A DNA stretch of 39,431 nucleotides from Lachnospiraceae bacterium UBA1818 (GCA_904419285.1 CAJFQZ010000031.1:1-39431); one strand, 5' to 3'. Counted from the stretch's first letter, positions 8,387 to 17,044 are shown. Numbers and translations: made by a program. Notes: generated from the letters alone by a model not told the origin.

Positions 8387-9372
8387 GCTTTTCTCCTCCT
8401 GCCCTTTGATGCCGCAGACTTCTTCTCGTACTCTTCATATGCCTTGACGATTTTCTGTACAAGCGGATGACGGACAACGTCCTTGCTTGTCAGCGTACAG
8501 ATGCTGATATCCTCAAGTCCTTTTACAACTTTCACCGCGACGTCCAGCCCGGAGACAGCTCCCGCGGGAAGATCCTTCTGAGTGGAATCTCCGGTGATGA
8601 CGACCTTGGATCCGAATCCGATCCTGGTGAGGAACATCTTCATCTGTGCAGGGGTTGTGTTCTGCGCCTCGTCAAGGATGATAAATGCATTATCCAGAGT
8701 CCGGCCTCTCATATAGGCAAGGGGCGCGACCTCGATCAGGCCTTTCTCGGAGTTTTTCAGAAAGCTCTCTGCTCCCATGATCTGGTAGAGAGCGTCATAG
8801 AGGGGACGAAGATACGGATCGATCTTGCTCTGAAGGTCCCCGGGGAGGAATCCCAGCTTCTCTCCCGCCTCGATCGCCGGGCGTGTCAGGATGATTCTGC
8901 CCACCTCGTTCCTCTTAAATGCGGTGATCGCCATCGCCATGGCAAGATAGGTCTTGCCTGTTCCCGCCGGTCCGAGACCGAAGGTGATCATTCCATCCCG
9001 GATGGCGTCCACGTACCGCTTCTGCCCCAGCGTCTTCGGCTTGATCGGCTTTCCCTGCAGTGTGTGGCAGATCAGGTCCTTGTCAATGGCAACAATCCCT
9101 TCTTCCTGGTCTTCAAACACAAGAGAGATCGCGTAGTCCACATTTTGTTCTGTAATAGTATTTCCGCGTTTTGACAGCTCGACAAGCTGATTGAGGATAC
9201 GGAGCACTTTATGCGCCGCCGCATCCTCTCCGACGATCTTTGTTTTCCCGTCTCGTGCGATCAGTGTGACATGAAATGTTCTTTCAAGTTTTTTTGCATA
9301 TGCGTCAAACTGACCGAACACATTTGCCTCATGTTCGGCCGGTATATCAATCATCAGTTCCGACAGACTCAT
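8383..9372 (-). CDS. PhoH family ATPase
   Basis: The protein of about 329 aa has a PhoH-type P-loop ATPase domain: Walker A GPAGTGKT near residue 145 (numbered from the ATG), the family motif ILTRPAIEAGEKLGFLPGDL, and Walker B FIILDEAQNTTP. An N-terminal region of about 110 residues resembles the KH-like RNA-binding part seen in PhoH proteins. PhoH proteins are putative RNA helicase/nuclease-associated ATPases; the link with YbeY suggests rRNA processing. The ATG at 9372 is chosen over an upstream in-frame TTG at 9390 because AAAGGA sits at good spacing before it. It overlaps yqfD upstream by about 26 bases and ybeY downstream by four, so the four genes form one operon. Confidence 0.95.
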   Translation of the reverse strand: MSLSELMIDIPAEHEANVFGQFDAYAKKLERTFHVTLIARDGKTKIVGEDAAAHKVLRILNQLVELSKRGNTITEQNVDYAISLVFEDQEEGIVAIDKDLICHTLQGKPIKPKTLGQKRYVDAIRDGMITFGLGPAGTGKTYLAMAMAITAFKRNEVGRIILTRPAIEAGEKLGFLPGDLQSKIDPYLRPLYDALYQIMGAESFLKNSEKGLIEVAPLAYMRGRTLDNAFIILDEAQNTTPAQMKMFLTRIGFGSKVVITGDSTQKDLPAGAVSGLDVAVKVVKGLEDISICTLTSKDVVRHPLVQKIVKAYEEYEKKSAASKGRRRKA

Positions 9373-10603
9373 CCTGTTCTTTCCTTTCAATCGTTAATAT
9401 TTCCGTGTCGGCTTCTTTTGTAATGCGCTGGTTCAGATATACGCTTCCTGAAGCGCCGGCAGAATCCGCACCTATGTGTATTTTAACACTATTCTCACGG
9501 ATTTGAATACCTTTTTCCTCCAATTCGTTGCAAAACCGCCTGAAATTAAGGGTCAGTTTCTGCTGGATCTCCTCTTTTGTATACTTTTTTTCCTGAAATC
9601 CGTAAGATTTTACTCGCTCGAATCCAAAGGAGACCGGCAGATAAAAGTTTTCTCCGATCTTGATCTGCCTCTCTTTCGACGCAGTCTCACTGTGTTCAAA
9701 TGAATTGCTGACCGTTCCGGCGGATATGGTCCAGTCGAAAAAACGGACATACCAACGGTATCTCTTTTTCCCGTCGTAGATCTTATCCTGCCAGGTCAGA
9801 GGAATGCTGTCCGCGTATTCGATCTGGGTATCGGCAAAAACATCTGCATCGGACCGCTGATACTGGTATCCGGCGACCTCTCCGCTGTCGTCAAGCACTT
9901 CGATCCTCCCTGACACAAGGAGGTCTCCCGCTTTTACCGTATCGCCGGCATGGACCTGGGGCACGCCTGAACGGGTCACGATCTGTGTGATCACGCCGTC
10001 TGTCTCAGCGATCAGGTCTGTAGGATGCTCTTCCCCTGATCCGTCATCAGTATCTTCCCGGAATGTATCTTCATTTTCTTTGATCTGGACCTTCAGCCTG
10101 CTTCCGTCGATGGACGCAGAGACCCAGACAATGTCATTATATTCTCTGCGGATTTCCTTTACGATATCCGCGCAGCTGATCCGGCTTTTAAGCATAAACG
10201 GCGCAACGCCCTGCGAATCAAGGAATTCAGTAAGAGTTTCATCCGGCCATCGCTGATTTCCCTCAAAATGAATGTCCCATATGAACAGGGAATAGATCTT
10301 CAACAGAATGATACAGAGAATAAGGCTGATGAAAAAAAGCTTTCTCTTCTCATAGCGCTTCAGGAAGAACGGAAATCCGCATCGGTCCAGGATCACCGCC
10401 CTGGTATGCGTCTTGCGGGTAAAAGGACGTATCTTCCGGAAGCCGGAGAGGCTCATGTACATCTCATAGGCATTCCCGGCAGGTGTAAGCCCCCAGATAA
10501 AAATATGATGAAAACAGCACAGGTTGAGGAAGCGCTCCGGCGAATACCCCTCCACGCGGATCTTCACGTACCCTCTCAGATATCGGATGAGCGAACGGAT
10601 CAA
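9347..10603 (-). CDS. yqfD: sporulation protein YqfD
   Basis: The 418-aa protein fits the YqfD family. It has an N-terminal cytoplasmic part of about 85 residues, a membrane helix at about 88-110 (LFFISLILCIILLKIYSLFI), then a long outer part with strand-rich segments (VWVSASIDGSRLKVQIKEN, a DLIAETDGVITQIVTRSG stretch like a barrel-sandwich/lipoyl-type fold). YqfD is made in the mother cell under sigma-E during sporulation, where it has been linked to engulfment and forespore-mother cell structures. The start overlaps the yqfC stop by four bases. yqfC-yqfD-phoH-ybeY is the conserved clostridial and bacillar order. Confidence 0.93.
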   Translation of the reverse strand: MIRSLIRYLRGYVKIRVEGYSPERFLNLCCFHHIFIWGLTPAGNAYEMYMSLSGFRKIRPFTRKTHTRAVILDRCGFPFFLKRYEKRKLFFISLILCIILLKIYSLFIWDIHFEGNQRWPDETLTEFLDSQGVAPFMLKSRISCADIVKEIRREYNDIVWVSASIDGSRLKVQIKENEDTFREDTDDGSGEEHPTDLIAETDGVITQIVTRSGVPQVHAGDTVKAGDLLVSGRIEVLDDSGEVAGYQYQRSDADVFADTQIEYADSIPLTWQDKIYDGKKRYRWYVRFFDWTISAGTVSNSFEHSETASKERQIKIGENFYLPVSFGFERVKSYGFQEKKYTKEEIQQKLTLNFRRFCNELEEKGIQIRENSVKIHIGADSAGASGSVYLNQRITKEADTEILTIERKEQDESVGTDD

Positions 10604-10887
10604 TCTTCTTTCCTCCCGTCAATAAATTCAAGGGTATGCACCGCTCCGGTGACCTTCATCTCATCATTTGTATAGTATTCGATCTGCAGCCGTTTCCCGG
10701 TGAGTCTGATCTGTCCGCTCTTTGTCTGGACGCGGATCAGGGTGTCCGTATATTCTATGATTCCCCGGTAGTTTTCAATACTCACTTCATTTCTCCCGAG
10801 CATTGTGACGACCGATGCGCCCAGAACAACGTCTTTCGGCATACTTGCAGCTGATGCCAGCTTCTCTCTGATCTGTTCCTTTCCCAT
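10600..10887 (-). CDS. yqfC: sporulation protein YqfC
   Basis: The protein of about 95 aa matches the YqfC/YabP fold family: PKDVVLGASVVTMLGRNEV, then IENYRGIIEYTDTLIRVQT, then GKRLQIEYYTNDEMKVTG. YqfC is sigma-E controlled in Bacillus and works with YqfD. The ATG at 10887 is preferred to an in-frame ATG at 10902, because the longer version would start inside the terminator hairpin of the upstream gene and its extra five residues are not family-like. The ribosome binding site of the short version is weak (GTGTGG), so the start is not certain. Confidence 0.92.
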   Translation of the reverse strand: MGKEQIREKLASAASMPKDVVLGASVVTMLGRNEVSIENYRGIIEYTDTLIRVQTKSGQIRLTGKRLQIEYYTNDEMKVTGAVHTLEFIDGRKED

Positions 10888-10932
10888 AAAAATGCCACAC
10901 ATACGCCTTTTATAGTCAGTATATGTGCGGCA
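10888..10932 (-). terminator. intrinsic terminator after the nucleoside phosphorylase gene
   Basis: On the minus strand an 11-bp stem (arms 10922-10932 and 10893-10903, one G-U pair) with an 18-base loop is followed by five T residues at 10888-10892. It lies 26 bases after the stop of pdp and directly before the yqfC ATG. Confidence 0.75.
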
Positions 10933-10947
10933 CTTTCTGTCCTATGC
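10918..10947 (-). promoter_or_regulatory. candidate sigma-E promoter for yqfC-yqfD
   Basis: On the minus strand GCATAGG at 10941-10947 and CATATACT at 10918-10925 are separated by 15 bases. CATATACT fits the Bacillus sigma-E -10 pattern CATAYAHT, and the -35 side is a partial match. yqfC is a known sigma-E gene in Bacillus. The site overlaps the terminator hairpin of the upstream gene. The assignment is by eye. Confidence 0.4.
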
Positions 10948-10958
10948 CTGATGGATAT

Positions 10959-12263
10959 TTAGTAAATGATCTCTTTGATCAGAGGAGAAACCGGCGGTTT
11001 GCGGTCCGTGAATTCGTAGGCTGCCAGGAGCCTTTTCTTTGCTTCTGAGAGCTTCTCCGGGTCAGAGGCGTGGATGACGGCTAGAGGATCCCCCTTCTTT
11101 ACCTTGTCGCCTTTCTTTCTGCAGAGCACAAGCCCGACGCTTAAGTCGATGGAGCTCTCCTTCGTCTCTCTTCCGCCTCCCAAGAACAGGCAGATCCTGC
11201 CGATCTCTTCCGTGCGGATATCCCTTACGAAGCCGTCCGTCTCTGCGCAGACCGTCTCCTGATATGCCGCAGAAGGCAGACGCTCCGGATGTTCTGCCTC
11301 TTCCGGATCACCGCCCTGTGCTTTGATAAAGGACTTGAATACTTCAAACGCGCGCCCGGTATCAAGCGCTTCTTTAAGAAGACGCTCTGCTTCTTCCATG
11401 CTTCCGGCTCTTCCCGCCTTGACTGTCATCAGCGATCCGAGGACAAGGACCAGTTCCTCCAGGTCCTTCGGTCCATGTCCCTTCAGCGTACTGACTGCCT
11501 CCTTTACCTCCAGGGCGTTCCCTACGGCAAAGCCGAGAGGCTGATCCATATCAGAGATCACGGCGGAGACGTCCTTCCCCGCAAGCTTTCCGATACTGAC
11601 CATTTCCCTGGCGAGAGCTCGTGCATCCTCAAGGGATTTCATGAATGCTCCGTCGCCGGTCTTGACATCCAGCACAATGCCGTCGGCGCCGGACGCCAGC
11701 TTCTTGCTCATGATGCTGGAGGCGATAAGAGACATCTGATCCACAGTGCCCGTCACATCTCTGAGTGCATACAGCTTTTTATCCGCCGGGGCAAGATTTG
11801 CAGTCTGTCCTGCGATCGCAATATGGATCGTATTGACATTCCGGATGAACTGCTCCGGGGTCAGGTCCGTGTGAAAACCTGTGAAGCTCTCCAGCTTATC
11901 GATCGTTCCGCCGGTGTGCCCCAGCCCTCTTCCCGACATTTTTGCCACAGGGACGCCGAGAGATGCAACAAGCGGGGCAAGTACAAGAGACGTCTTGTCC
12001 CCGACTCCGCCGGTGCTGTGCTTATCCACCTTGATTCCATGGATCGCGGAGAGATCTAGTACGTCTCCGCTGTGAGCCATGGCAAGAGTAAGATCCTTCG
12101 TCTCTTCGTCTGTCATTCCGACAAAGCAGACTGCCATCATCATAGCGGACATCTGGTAGTCCGGTATTCTTCCGTCAGTGTACTCCCGGATCATCCAGTC
12201 GATCTCGTCCTTCGCAAGCGCTCCTCCCCGTTTCTTCTTCACGATAAGATCATACATGTTCAT
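10959..12263 (-). CDS. pdp: pyrimidine-nucleoside phosphorylase
   Basis: The 434-aa product is a thymidine/pyrimidine phosphorylase: N-terminal alpha domain (MYDLIVKKKRGGALAKDEI), phosphate-site signature KVDKHSTGGVGDKTS at about 80-95, GRGLGHTGGTIDKLES, and a C-terminal domain with the biotinyl-like turn GDPLAVIHA. It cleaves uridine, thymidine or deoxyuridine with phosphate to base plus (deoxy)ribose-1-phosphate, for salvage and pentose use. Length agrees with Pdp of Bacillus and clostridia. The ATG at 12263 has AAGGAGG eight bases upstream, so a longer in-frame version to 12287 is unlikely. A terminator follows at 10888-10932. Confidence 0.95.
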   Translation of the reverse strand: MNMYDLIVKKKRGGALAKDEIDWMIREYTDGRIPDYQMSAMMMAVCFVGMTDEETKDLTLAMAHSGDVLDLSAIHGIKVDKHSTGGVGDKTSLVLAPLVASLGVPVAKMSGRGLGHTGGTIDKLESFTGFHTDLTPEQFIRNVNTIHIAIAGQTANLAPADKKLYALRDVTGTVDQMSLIASSIMSKKLASGADGIVLDVKTGDGAFMKSLEDARALAREMVSIGKLAGKDVSAVISDMDQPLGFAVGNALEVKEAVSTLKGHGPKDLEELVLVLGSLMTVKAGRAGSMEEAERLLKEALDTGRAFEVFKSFIKAQGGDPEEAEHPERLPSAAYQETVCAETDGFVRDIRTEEIGRICLFLGGGRETKESSIDLSVGLVLCRKKGDKVKKGDPLAVIHASDPEKLSEAKKRLLAAYEFTDRKPPVSPLIKEIIY

Positions 12264-12312
12264 CGATTCCGCCTCCTTACACTGCATTTTGATAGTTTAC
12301 ATTGCTGGTTGT

Positions 12313-12612
12313 TTACTCGTAATCCAGACATGCCCGTTCTGTGACGAACGGACGCACATAAGTGTCAGCGACAGCCACATGTGCCGGATGAGAGCCGTAG
12401 ACAGCCACATCCTCAGCTTTCTCCAGCGTCGTCACGAGAGCCATGTCATGAGTGCTGGACGGGAGCGGCTCTTCGACAAATTCTGCGGTAAGCAGTCCGG
12501 GAACCTTCCCGACAAGGCCTTCCAGATTTTCCTTCATTGCTCTTTTCAGCTCCGGTTTCTGCTCCTCAGCGATCTCCGGTTTGAATTTCCACATAACGAT
12601 ATGATGTACCAT
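12313..12612 (-). CDS. Dabb (stress-responsive A/B barrel) domain protein
   Basis: The 99-aa protein starts with the family hallmark MVHHIVMWKFKPE, followed by a helix of charged residues and the strand pattern HDMALVTTLEKAEDVAVYGS HPAHVAV. Dabb proteins are small dimeric alpha/beta barrels; some are enzymes in plant or polyketide metabolism, but bacterial stand-alone members have no settled role. GGAGG precedes the ATG. It lies 49 bases upstream of pdp on the same strand and may share a transcript. Confidence 0.88.
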   Translation of the reverse strand: MVHHIVMWKFKPEIAEEQKPELKRAMKENLEGLVGKVPGLLTAEFVEEPLPSSTHDMALVTTLEKAEDVAVYGSHPAHVAVADTYVRPFVTERACLDYE

Positions 12613-12760
12613 ATTCTGTATCCTCCATAAACATTTTTTTCAGCTTTCTACATTATAGCGGAAATTTGCCGGGAATAAAAGGACTTATATTCTTGAAGAG
12701 GAGACATAGATACAAATGGCTGTAGACAAGTATCAAACATTTTGATTGAAGCCATAAATC

Positions 12761-13276
12761 TCATCCTCTGAAATTCTTGCCGTAACAGTAATAGGAAAAG
12801 CCAAGAGCTGAAGCGAACAGAATGACTGCAATTCCCAGCGATACTGCAAGTCCCGCCCATCCATACTCCAGCAGAGCCCAGCGAAAGACCCCCAGGCTGC
12901 AGATAATGAAGATCAGGGCAGGCAGAGCGATGATAGACAGGAGGCGGTATCTGCGGTATTTCTTCTCCGACATTCCGTCGGGAATATAGTCCTCCGGGTG
13001 CAGCATCTCACAGTGGATCACAATACCAAAACGTGAGGAGGTCCGGTACGCGCGGTATTCAATTCCGTCGATCAGCATCCGCGGAGACAGGCTCTCCTTT
13101 GTGATGACAAGATTGAGATCGTTCTGTCTGGCATATTTCAGAAGTTCTTCTGTGAATTTCTCCGGCGTGTCGCACCGGTCATCCGGCATGAAGGAAAACT
13201 CCCGTTCTGCCTCTGAACGTACGACTGCAGAATAATCGCTGTGTTCTTTTAAGGTTTTCATACTTATCTTTCTCAT
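12761..13276 (-). CDS. putative membrane protein with N-terminal cytoplasmic domain
   Basis: The 171-aa protein has a polar N-terminal region of about 110 residues, with a stretch of alternating strands (LNLVITKESLSPRMLIDGIE, FGIVIHCEMLHPED), and two C-terminal membrane helices at about 112-132 and 137-160. I do not recognise the family. GAGGG precedes the ATG. It appears monocistronic and lies behind a promoter with a long spacer and a palindrome (13328-13358), so it may be controlled by a dedicated regulator. Confidence 0.65.
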   Translation of the reverse strand: MRKISMKTLKEHSDYSAVVRSEAEREFSFMPDDRCDTPEKFTEELLKYARQNDLNLVITKESLSPRMLIDGIEYRAYRTSSRFGIVIHCEMLHPEDYIPDGMSEKKYRRYRLLSIIALPALIFIICSLGVFRWALLEYGWAGLAVSLGIAVILFASALGFSYYCYGKNFRG

Positions 13277-13327
13277 AATGATCCCTCTTTTCCGATTTGA
13301 TCAGCACATTTACTGTTTACACTTTAA

Positions 13328-13358
13328 CTTATAAGGTATATACCTTGTATAAGGTCAA
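13328..13358 (-). promoter_or_regulatory. promoter with 19-bp spacer and palindromic operator
   Basis: On the minus strand TTGACC (13353-13358) and TATAAG (13328-13333) are 19 bp apart. The spacer contains the perfect 14-bp palindrome AAGGTATATACCTT (13333-13346). Overlong spacers around a dyad are typical of promoters activated by MerR-family regulators. A shorter reading (TTATAA with an 18-bp spacer) is also possible. It drives the gene starting at 13276. Confidence 0.5.
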
Positions 13359-13376
13359 GAGGTATCTGATAATTTT

Positions 13377-14177
13377 CTACGATTTTCTTTTTCGGATCCA
13401 GAAAAACCAGATCAGGAACAAGGCAAGGAGGATCACCACTGCAGTCGGAACGACGATCAGCCAGATCTGTGAAATAGAGCGATCCTTCAGTTCAGCGATC
13501 CTGGCAAGCTGAGCTTCATCTGCTGCCTGTGCAGGATACATTTCATGCACTTCTCTCTGCGGAATCTCTGTGTTGTTCATATCCGAGAGACAGACCCAGA
13601 TATCACGCGTGCCACAGTAATAATAAGTATAGCCCCACAGTCGTCCGTCAGGATCATCAAAAAAGGTGGTCAGCTCGAGAGGATCAGAAAACCGCATCGC
13701 TTCGTCCACAGCATTTCCGGACTCGGGATAGGACCATTGAACAGCTTCTGTTCCTGCGGGAATGCTGAACGGGGTTCCCTCATAGATCTCCGCCTCATGA
13801 TCTGCCATGAATTCATCCGAGGTATAAGGCAGCAGCAGATCCGACATGAGGACCCACTGGTCTTCGCCCGGTGCAAGTCCCCATTGGATCCCGTCGTCAT
13901 CGGTATATACAAAGGATATATATACCATCTCCCCTGCGTCAGGTCCATCTTTTCTGAACAGAGAATCAGGAGTACTCCAGAAAACGGTATCGTCCGATGC
14001 GGTGGCAGCGCGGTTCAGATAAGTGCACTCCTCTCTGTGCCGGGAATAGAAGCTGTTCGTCGGTTCCATGATCAGATCCGCCTTTACACTAGCAGCAGAA
14101 AGTGCGAAGATGCACAGGAAAGCCGCACAAAAGCGCCGGCACCATCTGGCGCGCATACTATAAGTTCTGTTCCTCAT
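13377..14177 (-). CDS. secreted/membrane-anchored protein with C-terminal membrane helix
   Basis: The 266-aa product has an Arg-rich N-terminus and a signal peptide (FCAAFLCIFALSAASVKA), an outer region of about 190 residues, and a C-terminal membrane helix (WLIVVPTAVVILLALFLIWF) with a basic stop-transfer tail (WIRKRKS). The outer part begins with a pattern (NSFYSRHREECTYLNRA) and two later repeats around VYTDDDGIQWG and FFDDPDGRLWGYTYYY that look like SH3-type strands. I recognise the type (type I membrane protein) but not its function. AGGGGG precedes the ATG. It lies 67 bases downstream of the Nim-like gene. Confidence 0.7.
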   Translation of the reverse strand: MRNRTYSMRARWCRRFCAAFLCIFALSAASVKADLIMEPTNSFYSRHREECTYLNRAATASDDTVFWSTPDSLFRKDGPDAGEMVYISFVYTDDDGIQWGLAPGEDQWVLMSDLLLPYTSDEFMADHEAEIYEGTPFSIPAGTEAVQWSYPESGNAVDEAMRFSDPLELTTFFDDPDGRLWGYTYYYCGTRDIWVCLSDMNNTEIPQREVHEMYPAQAADEAQLARIAELKDRSISQIWLIVVPTAVVILLALFLIWFFWIRKRKS

Positions 14178-14244
14178 TTCAATCCCCCTTTTTTATCTGT
14201 TTTTATTGAAATCTTTTTTAATCCTTTCCTGCCATATCATCCGA

Positions 14245-14763
14245 TTACTTCCGTGTCATGTCAGCCTGCTTCTTTTTCCTCTCTTTTCCTGTAAAATGCG
14301 TTACGTCAATACAGTATACGCCGGTCCTTTCCAGCATCTCCGGCAGAAATTCAATCTCCGCATCCGGCGCGGTATGCTTCATGATCCTGGTAAGCCCGTG
14401 GATCTTCTCCTGCTCCTCTGCCAGTTCGCGGACTGTGCCGGTTCCCATAATGCTTCGGTAAGCATAGGAATAGCTGCAGGTATAGTCTCCGGTGATGACC
14501 TCGTGCATATAGTCCATCTCAATTGCGACAGACGGATTCTGAGAAAATGCTTCCGCCTTCCGCCCCTCTCTCGCGCCATGGATGTAAAGGGTGAGTCTCA
14601 GCCCGTCTCCGCAGTCGTCGAGATCATAGCCGTAGTTCACGGGAACGATGAACATTCCCTCCGAGTCTGTAAGTCCGATCCGTACGACATCGCAGGCTTC
14701 AATGATTTCCATAAGGATGCTCTTATCCTGTATCTCTCTCTTTTTCAGTCTCATCTCTCTCAT
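14245..14763 (-). CDS. pyridoxamine 5'-phosphate oxidase-like flavoprotein (Nim-like)
   Basis: The 172-aa protein has the split-barrel flavin-binding fold of the NimA/PNPOx-like group: an N-terminal helix MRLKKREIQDKSILMEIIE, then VVRIGLTDSEGMFIVPVNYG, LYIHGAREGRKAEAFSQNP and VAIEMDYMHEVI, and a central SIMGTGTVRELAEEQEK. Members bind FMN or related cofactors; NimA-type proteins can reduce nitroimidazoles, but most homologues have no proven substrate. AAGGAGG sits six bases before the ATG. It follows the DUF3592-like gene by 15 bases. Confidence 0.88.
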   Translation of the reverse strand: MREMRLKKREIQDKSILMEIIEACDVVRIGLTDSEGMFIVPVNYGYDLDDCGDGLRLTLYIHGAREGRKAEAFSQNPSVAIEMDYMHEVITGDYTCSYSYAYRSIMGTGTVRELAEEQEKIHGLTRIMKHTAPDAEIEFLPEMLERTGVYCIDVTHFTGKERKKKQADMTRK

Positions 14764-14778
14764 AAAGTTCCTCCTTAC

Positions 14779-15408
14779 TCACAAGTTCAGAAATAAATTC
14801 AGTATCATCAGGACAAGCACCGCTGTGACGATGATCTGACCGATCCGTCCGTTCCAGGGATGCGCCTCCTCAAATTCTCTGGAGCAGTCGAAAAGATCCG
14901 GGTCACTCCGGTGCACCTTCCACTGAAAGTCCTCCAGGTAATGCTTCCATCCGCTTTTATCTGTATAGACTTTGACTTTGTTTGAGCGCAGATAGCGGTG
15001 GATCGGACGCCTGTATCCCTGACTCTGGATCGAGGTGGTGATGCCTGTACTGGGATCAGTCATCTCGACATTAAGATAATAGTATCTTCTGTAGCTCAGA
15101 TGGCTGTGCCTTCCCGGGGTATAATGCGGGACGTCCTGACGGGTAACCCCGACGATCCTGCCGTACGCGGCATTGCCCAGCGCGACTGCGTCTGCGCGCT
15201 GCCTTCTGTAAAACAGGGCGCGGCGTATTTTCGTGAACATCTGATACAGCGGCAGAAGTCCCGCTGCCACAAATAAAAGCATCTCTGTCTGAAAACCGTT
15301 CCCGGCGATCGAAATACCGATCGTGCCGTACCACAGAATGGCGAACAGTATAGTAAAGGACAAACCGCCTGTCTCTTCCTCCGCCGGACGAATCTTTCGT
15401 TTTATCAT
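14779..15408 (-). CDS. DUF3592-like membrane protein
   Basis: The product of about 209 aa has two adjacent membrane helices near the N-terminus (FTILFAILWYGTIGISIAG; MLLFVAAGLLPLYQM), a cytoplasmic or outer beta-rich middle (AYGRIVGVTRQDV, YYLNVEMTDPSTG, VKVYTDKSGWKHYLED) and a last membrane helix (IIVTAVLVLMILNLFL). The middle resembles the DUF3592 pattern of strands ending in a short 'kVyydp'-like motif. Start ATG 15408 is chosen because AAAGGAG lies ten bases upstream. It is the first gene of a small minus-strand group with the Nim-like flavoprotein. Confidence 0.65.
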   Translation of the reverse strand: MIKRKIRPAEEETGGLSFTILFAILWYGTIGISIAGNGFQTEMLLFVAAGLLPLYQMFTKIRRALFYRRQRADAVALGNAAYGRIVGVTRQDVPHYTPGRHSHLSYRRYYYLNVEMTDPSTGITTSIQSQGYRRPIHRYLRSNKVKVYTDKSGWKHYLEDFQWKVHRSDPDLFDCSREFEEAHPWNGRIGQIIVTAVLVLMILNLFLNL

Positions 15409-15555
15409 GATATGTAATCTCCTTTTGCCATGAGCATGCCGAATCAAAGTCTGTACAGGCTCTGCTGAATATGATCATATATTCACTGCTCTTGATTTTC
15501 CTTTATCGTACTCCCTGTACGGCACAAAATCAAGAAGCGGCTGCTGTCTTCATAT

Positions 15556-15912
15556 CTACGACAGCAGTGAAAGGAGCACTCCGGTTCCCCAGGATACGAG
15601 GTTCAGAACAACTGACAGCTTCCACGGACTCCGGCACGGAATCTCTTCTGCGTCCATGGACGCCCGAAATAAAAGCCCTTCTGCCGCGAACACGAGGAGT
15701 TCCACGCAGACCTGGGAGGCTAGTTCAGACAGCGGCGTAAAACTGTACAGAAAAAGATACAAAAGCACAGCTGCAGGATTGGTCGCTGTATTCACAAGGA
15801 AAAGCAGGAGATAGTTTTTCTTTCCTCGGATTCCGAGTACATATGCTGTAATACTTTCGATCAATACGGTAAGCAGCCAGGACAGAAAAAGGTTCTGCAG
15901 TATCACCGTCAT
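15556..15912 (-). CDS. small polytopic membrane protein
   Basis: The 118-aa protein is almost entirely hydrophobic, with about four membrane helices (LFLSWLLTVLIESITAYVLG; LLLFLVNTATNPAAVLLYLF; LASQVCVELLVFAAEGLLF; LSVVLNLVSWGTGVLLSLL). The start at ATG 15912 has GAGGAGG seven bases upstream. It follows the MFS gene by 22 bases and is probably cotranscribed. No family or function is recognised. Confidence 0.7.
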   Translation of the reverse strand: MTVILQNLFLSWLLTVLIESITAYVLGIRGKKNYLLLFLVNTATNPAAVLLYLFLYSFTPLSELASQVCVELLVFAAEGLLFRASMDAEEIPCRSPWKLSVVLNLVSWGTGVLLSLLS

Positions 15913-15934
15913 AGCCAGCCCTCCTCTTCTTCCT

Positions 15935-17044
15935 TCAATCCACTGTCTTCCTTCCCGGCCTTTTTCTGAGAGCATATGCGAGAAGGAACAGGGAGATCAG
16001 AGCAAACACAGAATAATACAGCGGATGCCTCATCCCCTCTGTCATTCCGGTATAGACAGGCAGAAATCCCAGGTACAGTGCAAAGGTAAGCAGTCCGAAC
16101 GCGGCGCCGGAATTCCCGGGAAGTCTCCGGTATAATTCGTACAGGGTGACCGGCATCGTCATATTAAAGAACAGAACGCCTGAAAGCCCTGCTGCGGGAA
16201 ATCCTGAGAAAGCCAGCAGTACAGCTGCTGCTCCCAGGGAACAGACTGATGCCCAAAGACTCCCCATCCGATCTGCCGCAAATCCGCCAAGACACTTTCC
16301 AAGGAAGATCATACAGGTAAGGAGAACCCCTGTCCTCTGCCCGTCATTCCAGTCAAAGGAAAACAGAAGCCCGTCAAAAGAACGGAGCACAACAACAAGG
16401 ACAAGGCATGCAGCAGGAAGAAAAAATTCCCCGGTCAGCCCTCCTCTGTCCCGTGGGAGCACCGCGGCATGCTCTGCAGAATTCCCGTGCATACCCGTGC
16501 CGTGACATCTTCTGCACACAAGAAAGAGAAGGGCACACAGGAGGATAAGAATACATCCCGCCAAGATTCTCCCGCCCTCAGACAGAGGAACGAGGGCTCC
16601 GGCAAAAATCCCGACAGCTCCGGTGGAGACGAAAAGCCCGGACGGCCATGCCTTTCCCTCACTTTTCTCCAGAAGATCTGAGCCGGTTCCCACATGGAAC
16701 ATGGCGTTTCCGGCGCCGCACAGAAGGACGAGAGGCAAATGCCCAATCCCCGGCAGCAGCGCCGCACCGCAGAAAAGACATCCTGTCCCCGCTGTAATAA
16801 GTCTGGCATTGTCCTGCAGCAGGCGGCCCATTGCTCCTGCCCTGCCAGCCATTCTCTGTGCACAAAGGGCGTCCAGCAGTATCCCCAGCGGGAGCTGCGC
16901 GGCGAAGGCAAGAAAATTGTACAAGAAAAGCAGAAAAAACCAGGATCCGTTTTCAATGAGCTGATGTGTGATCAGCCAGGCGCACAGAAAGTCAATAAAG
17001 AAATGGCTGACAGACGCCCAGGCAAGAGTTTTCTTTTCTCTCAT
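15935..17044 (-). CDS. MFS-type transporter
   Basis: The 369-aa protein shows about 10-12 membrane helices. Near the first helices it has SHFFIDFLCAWLITH and LPLGILLDAL, which fits the motif-A region of major facilitator proteins between helices 2 and 3. The middle has a long loop rich in charges (about residues 185-205), as expected between the two six-helix halves, and the second half repeats the pattern (LGKCLGGFAADRMGS). It resembles drug-efflux type members, but the substrate cannot be read. No other transport component is nearby apart from the small membrane protein downstream. Confidence 0.75.
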   Translation of the reverse strand: MREKKTLAWASVSHFFIDFLCAWLITHQLIENGSWFFLLFLYNFLAFAAQLPLGILLDALCAQRMAGRAGAMGRLLQDNARLITAGTGCLFCGAALLPGIGHLPLVLLCGAGNAMFHVGTGSDLLEKSEGKAWPSGLFVSTGAVGIFAGALVPLSEGGRILAGCILILLCALLFLVCRRCHGTGMHGNSAEHAAVLPRDRGGLTGEFFLPAACLVLVVVLRSFDGLLFSFDWNDGQRTGVLLTCMIFLGKCLGGFAADRMGSLWASVCSLGAAAVLLAFSGFPAAGLSGVLFFNMTMPVTLYELYRRLPGNSGAAFGLLTFALYLGFLPVYTGMTEGMRHPLYYSVFALISLFLLAYALRKRPGRKTVD

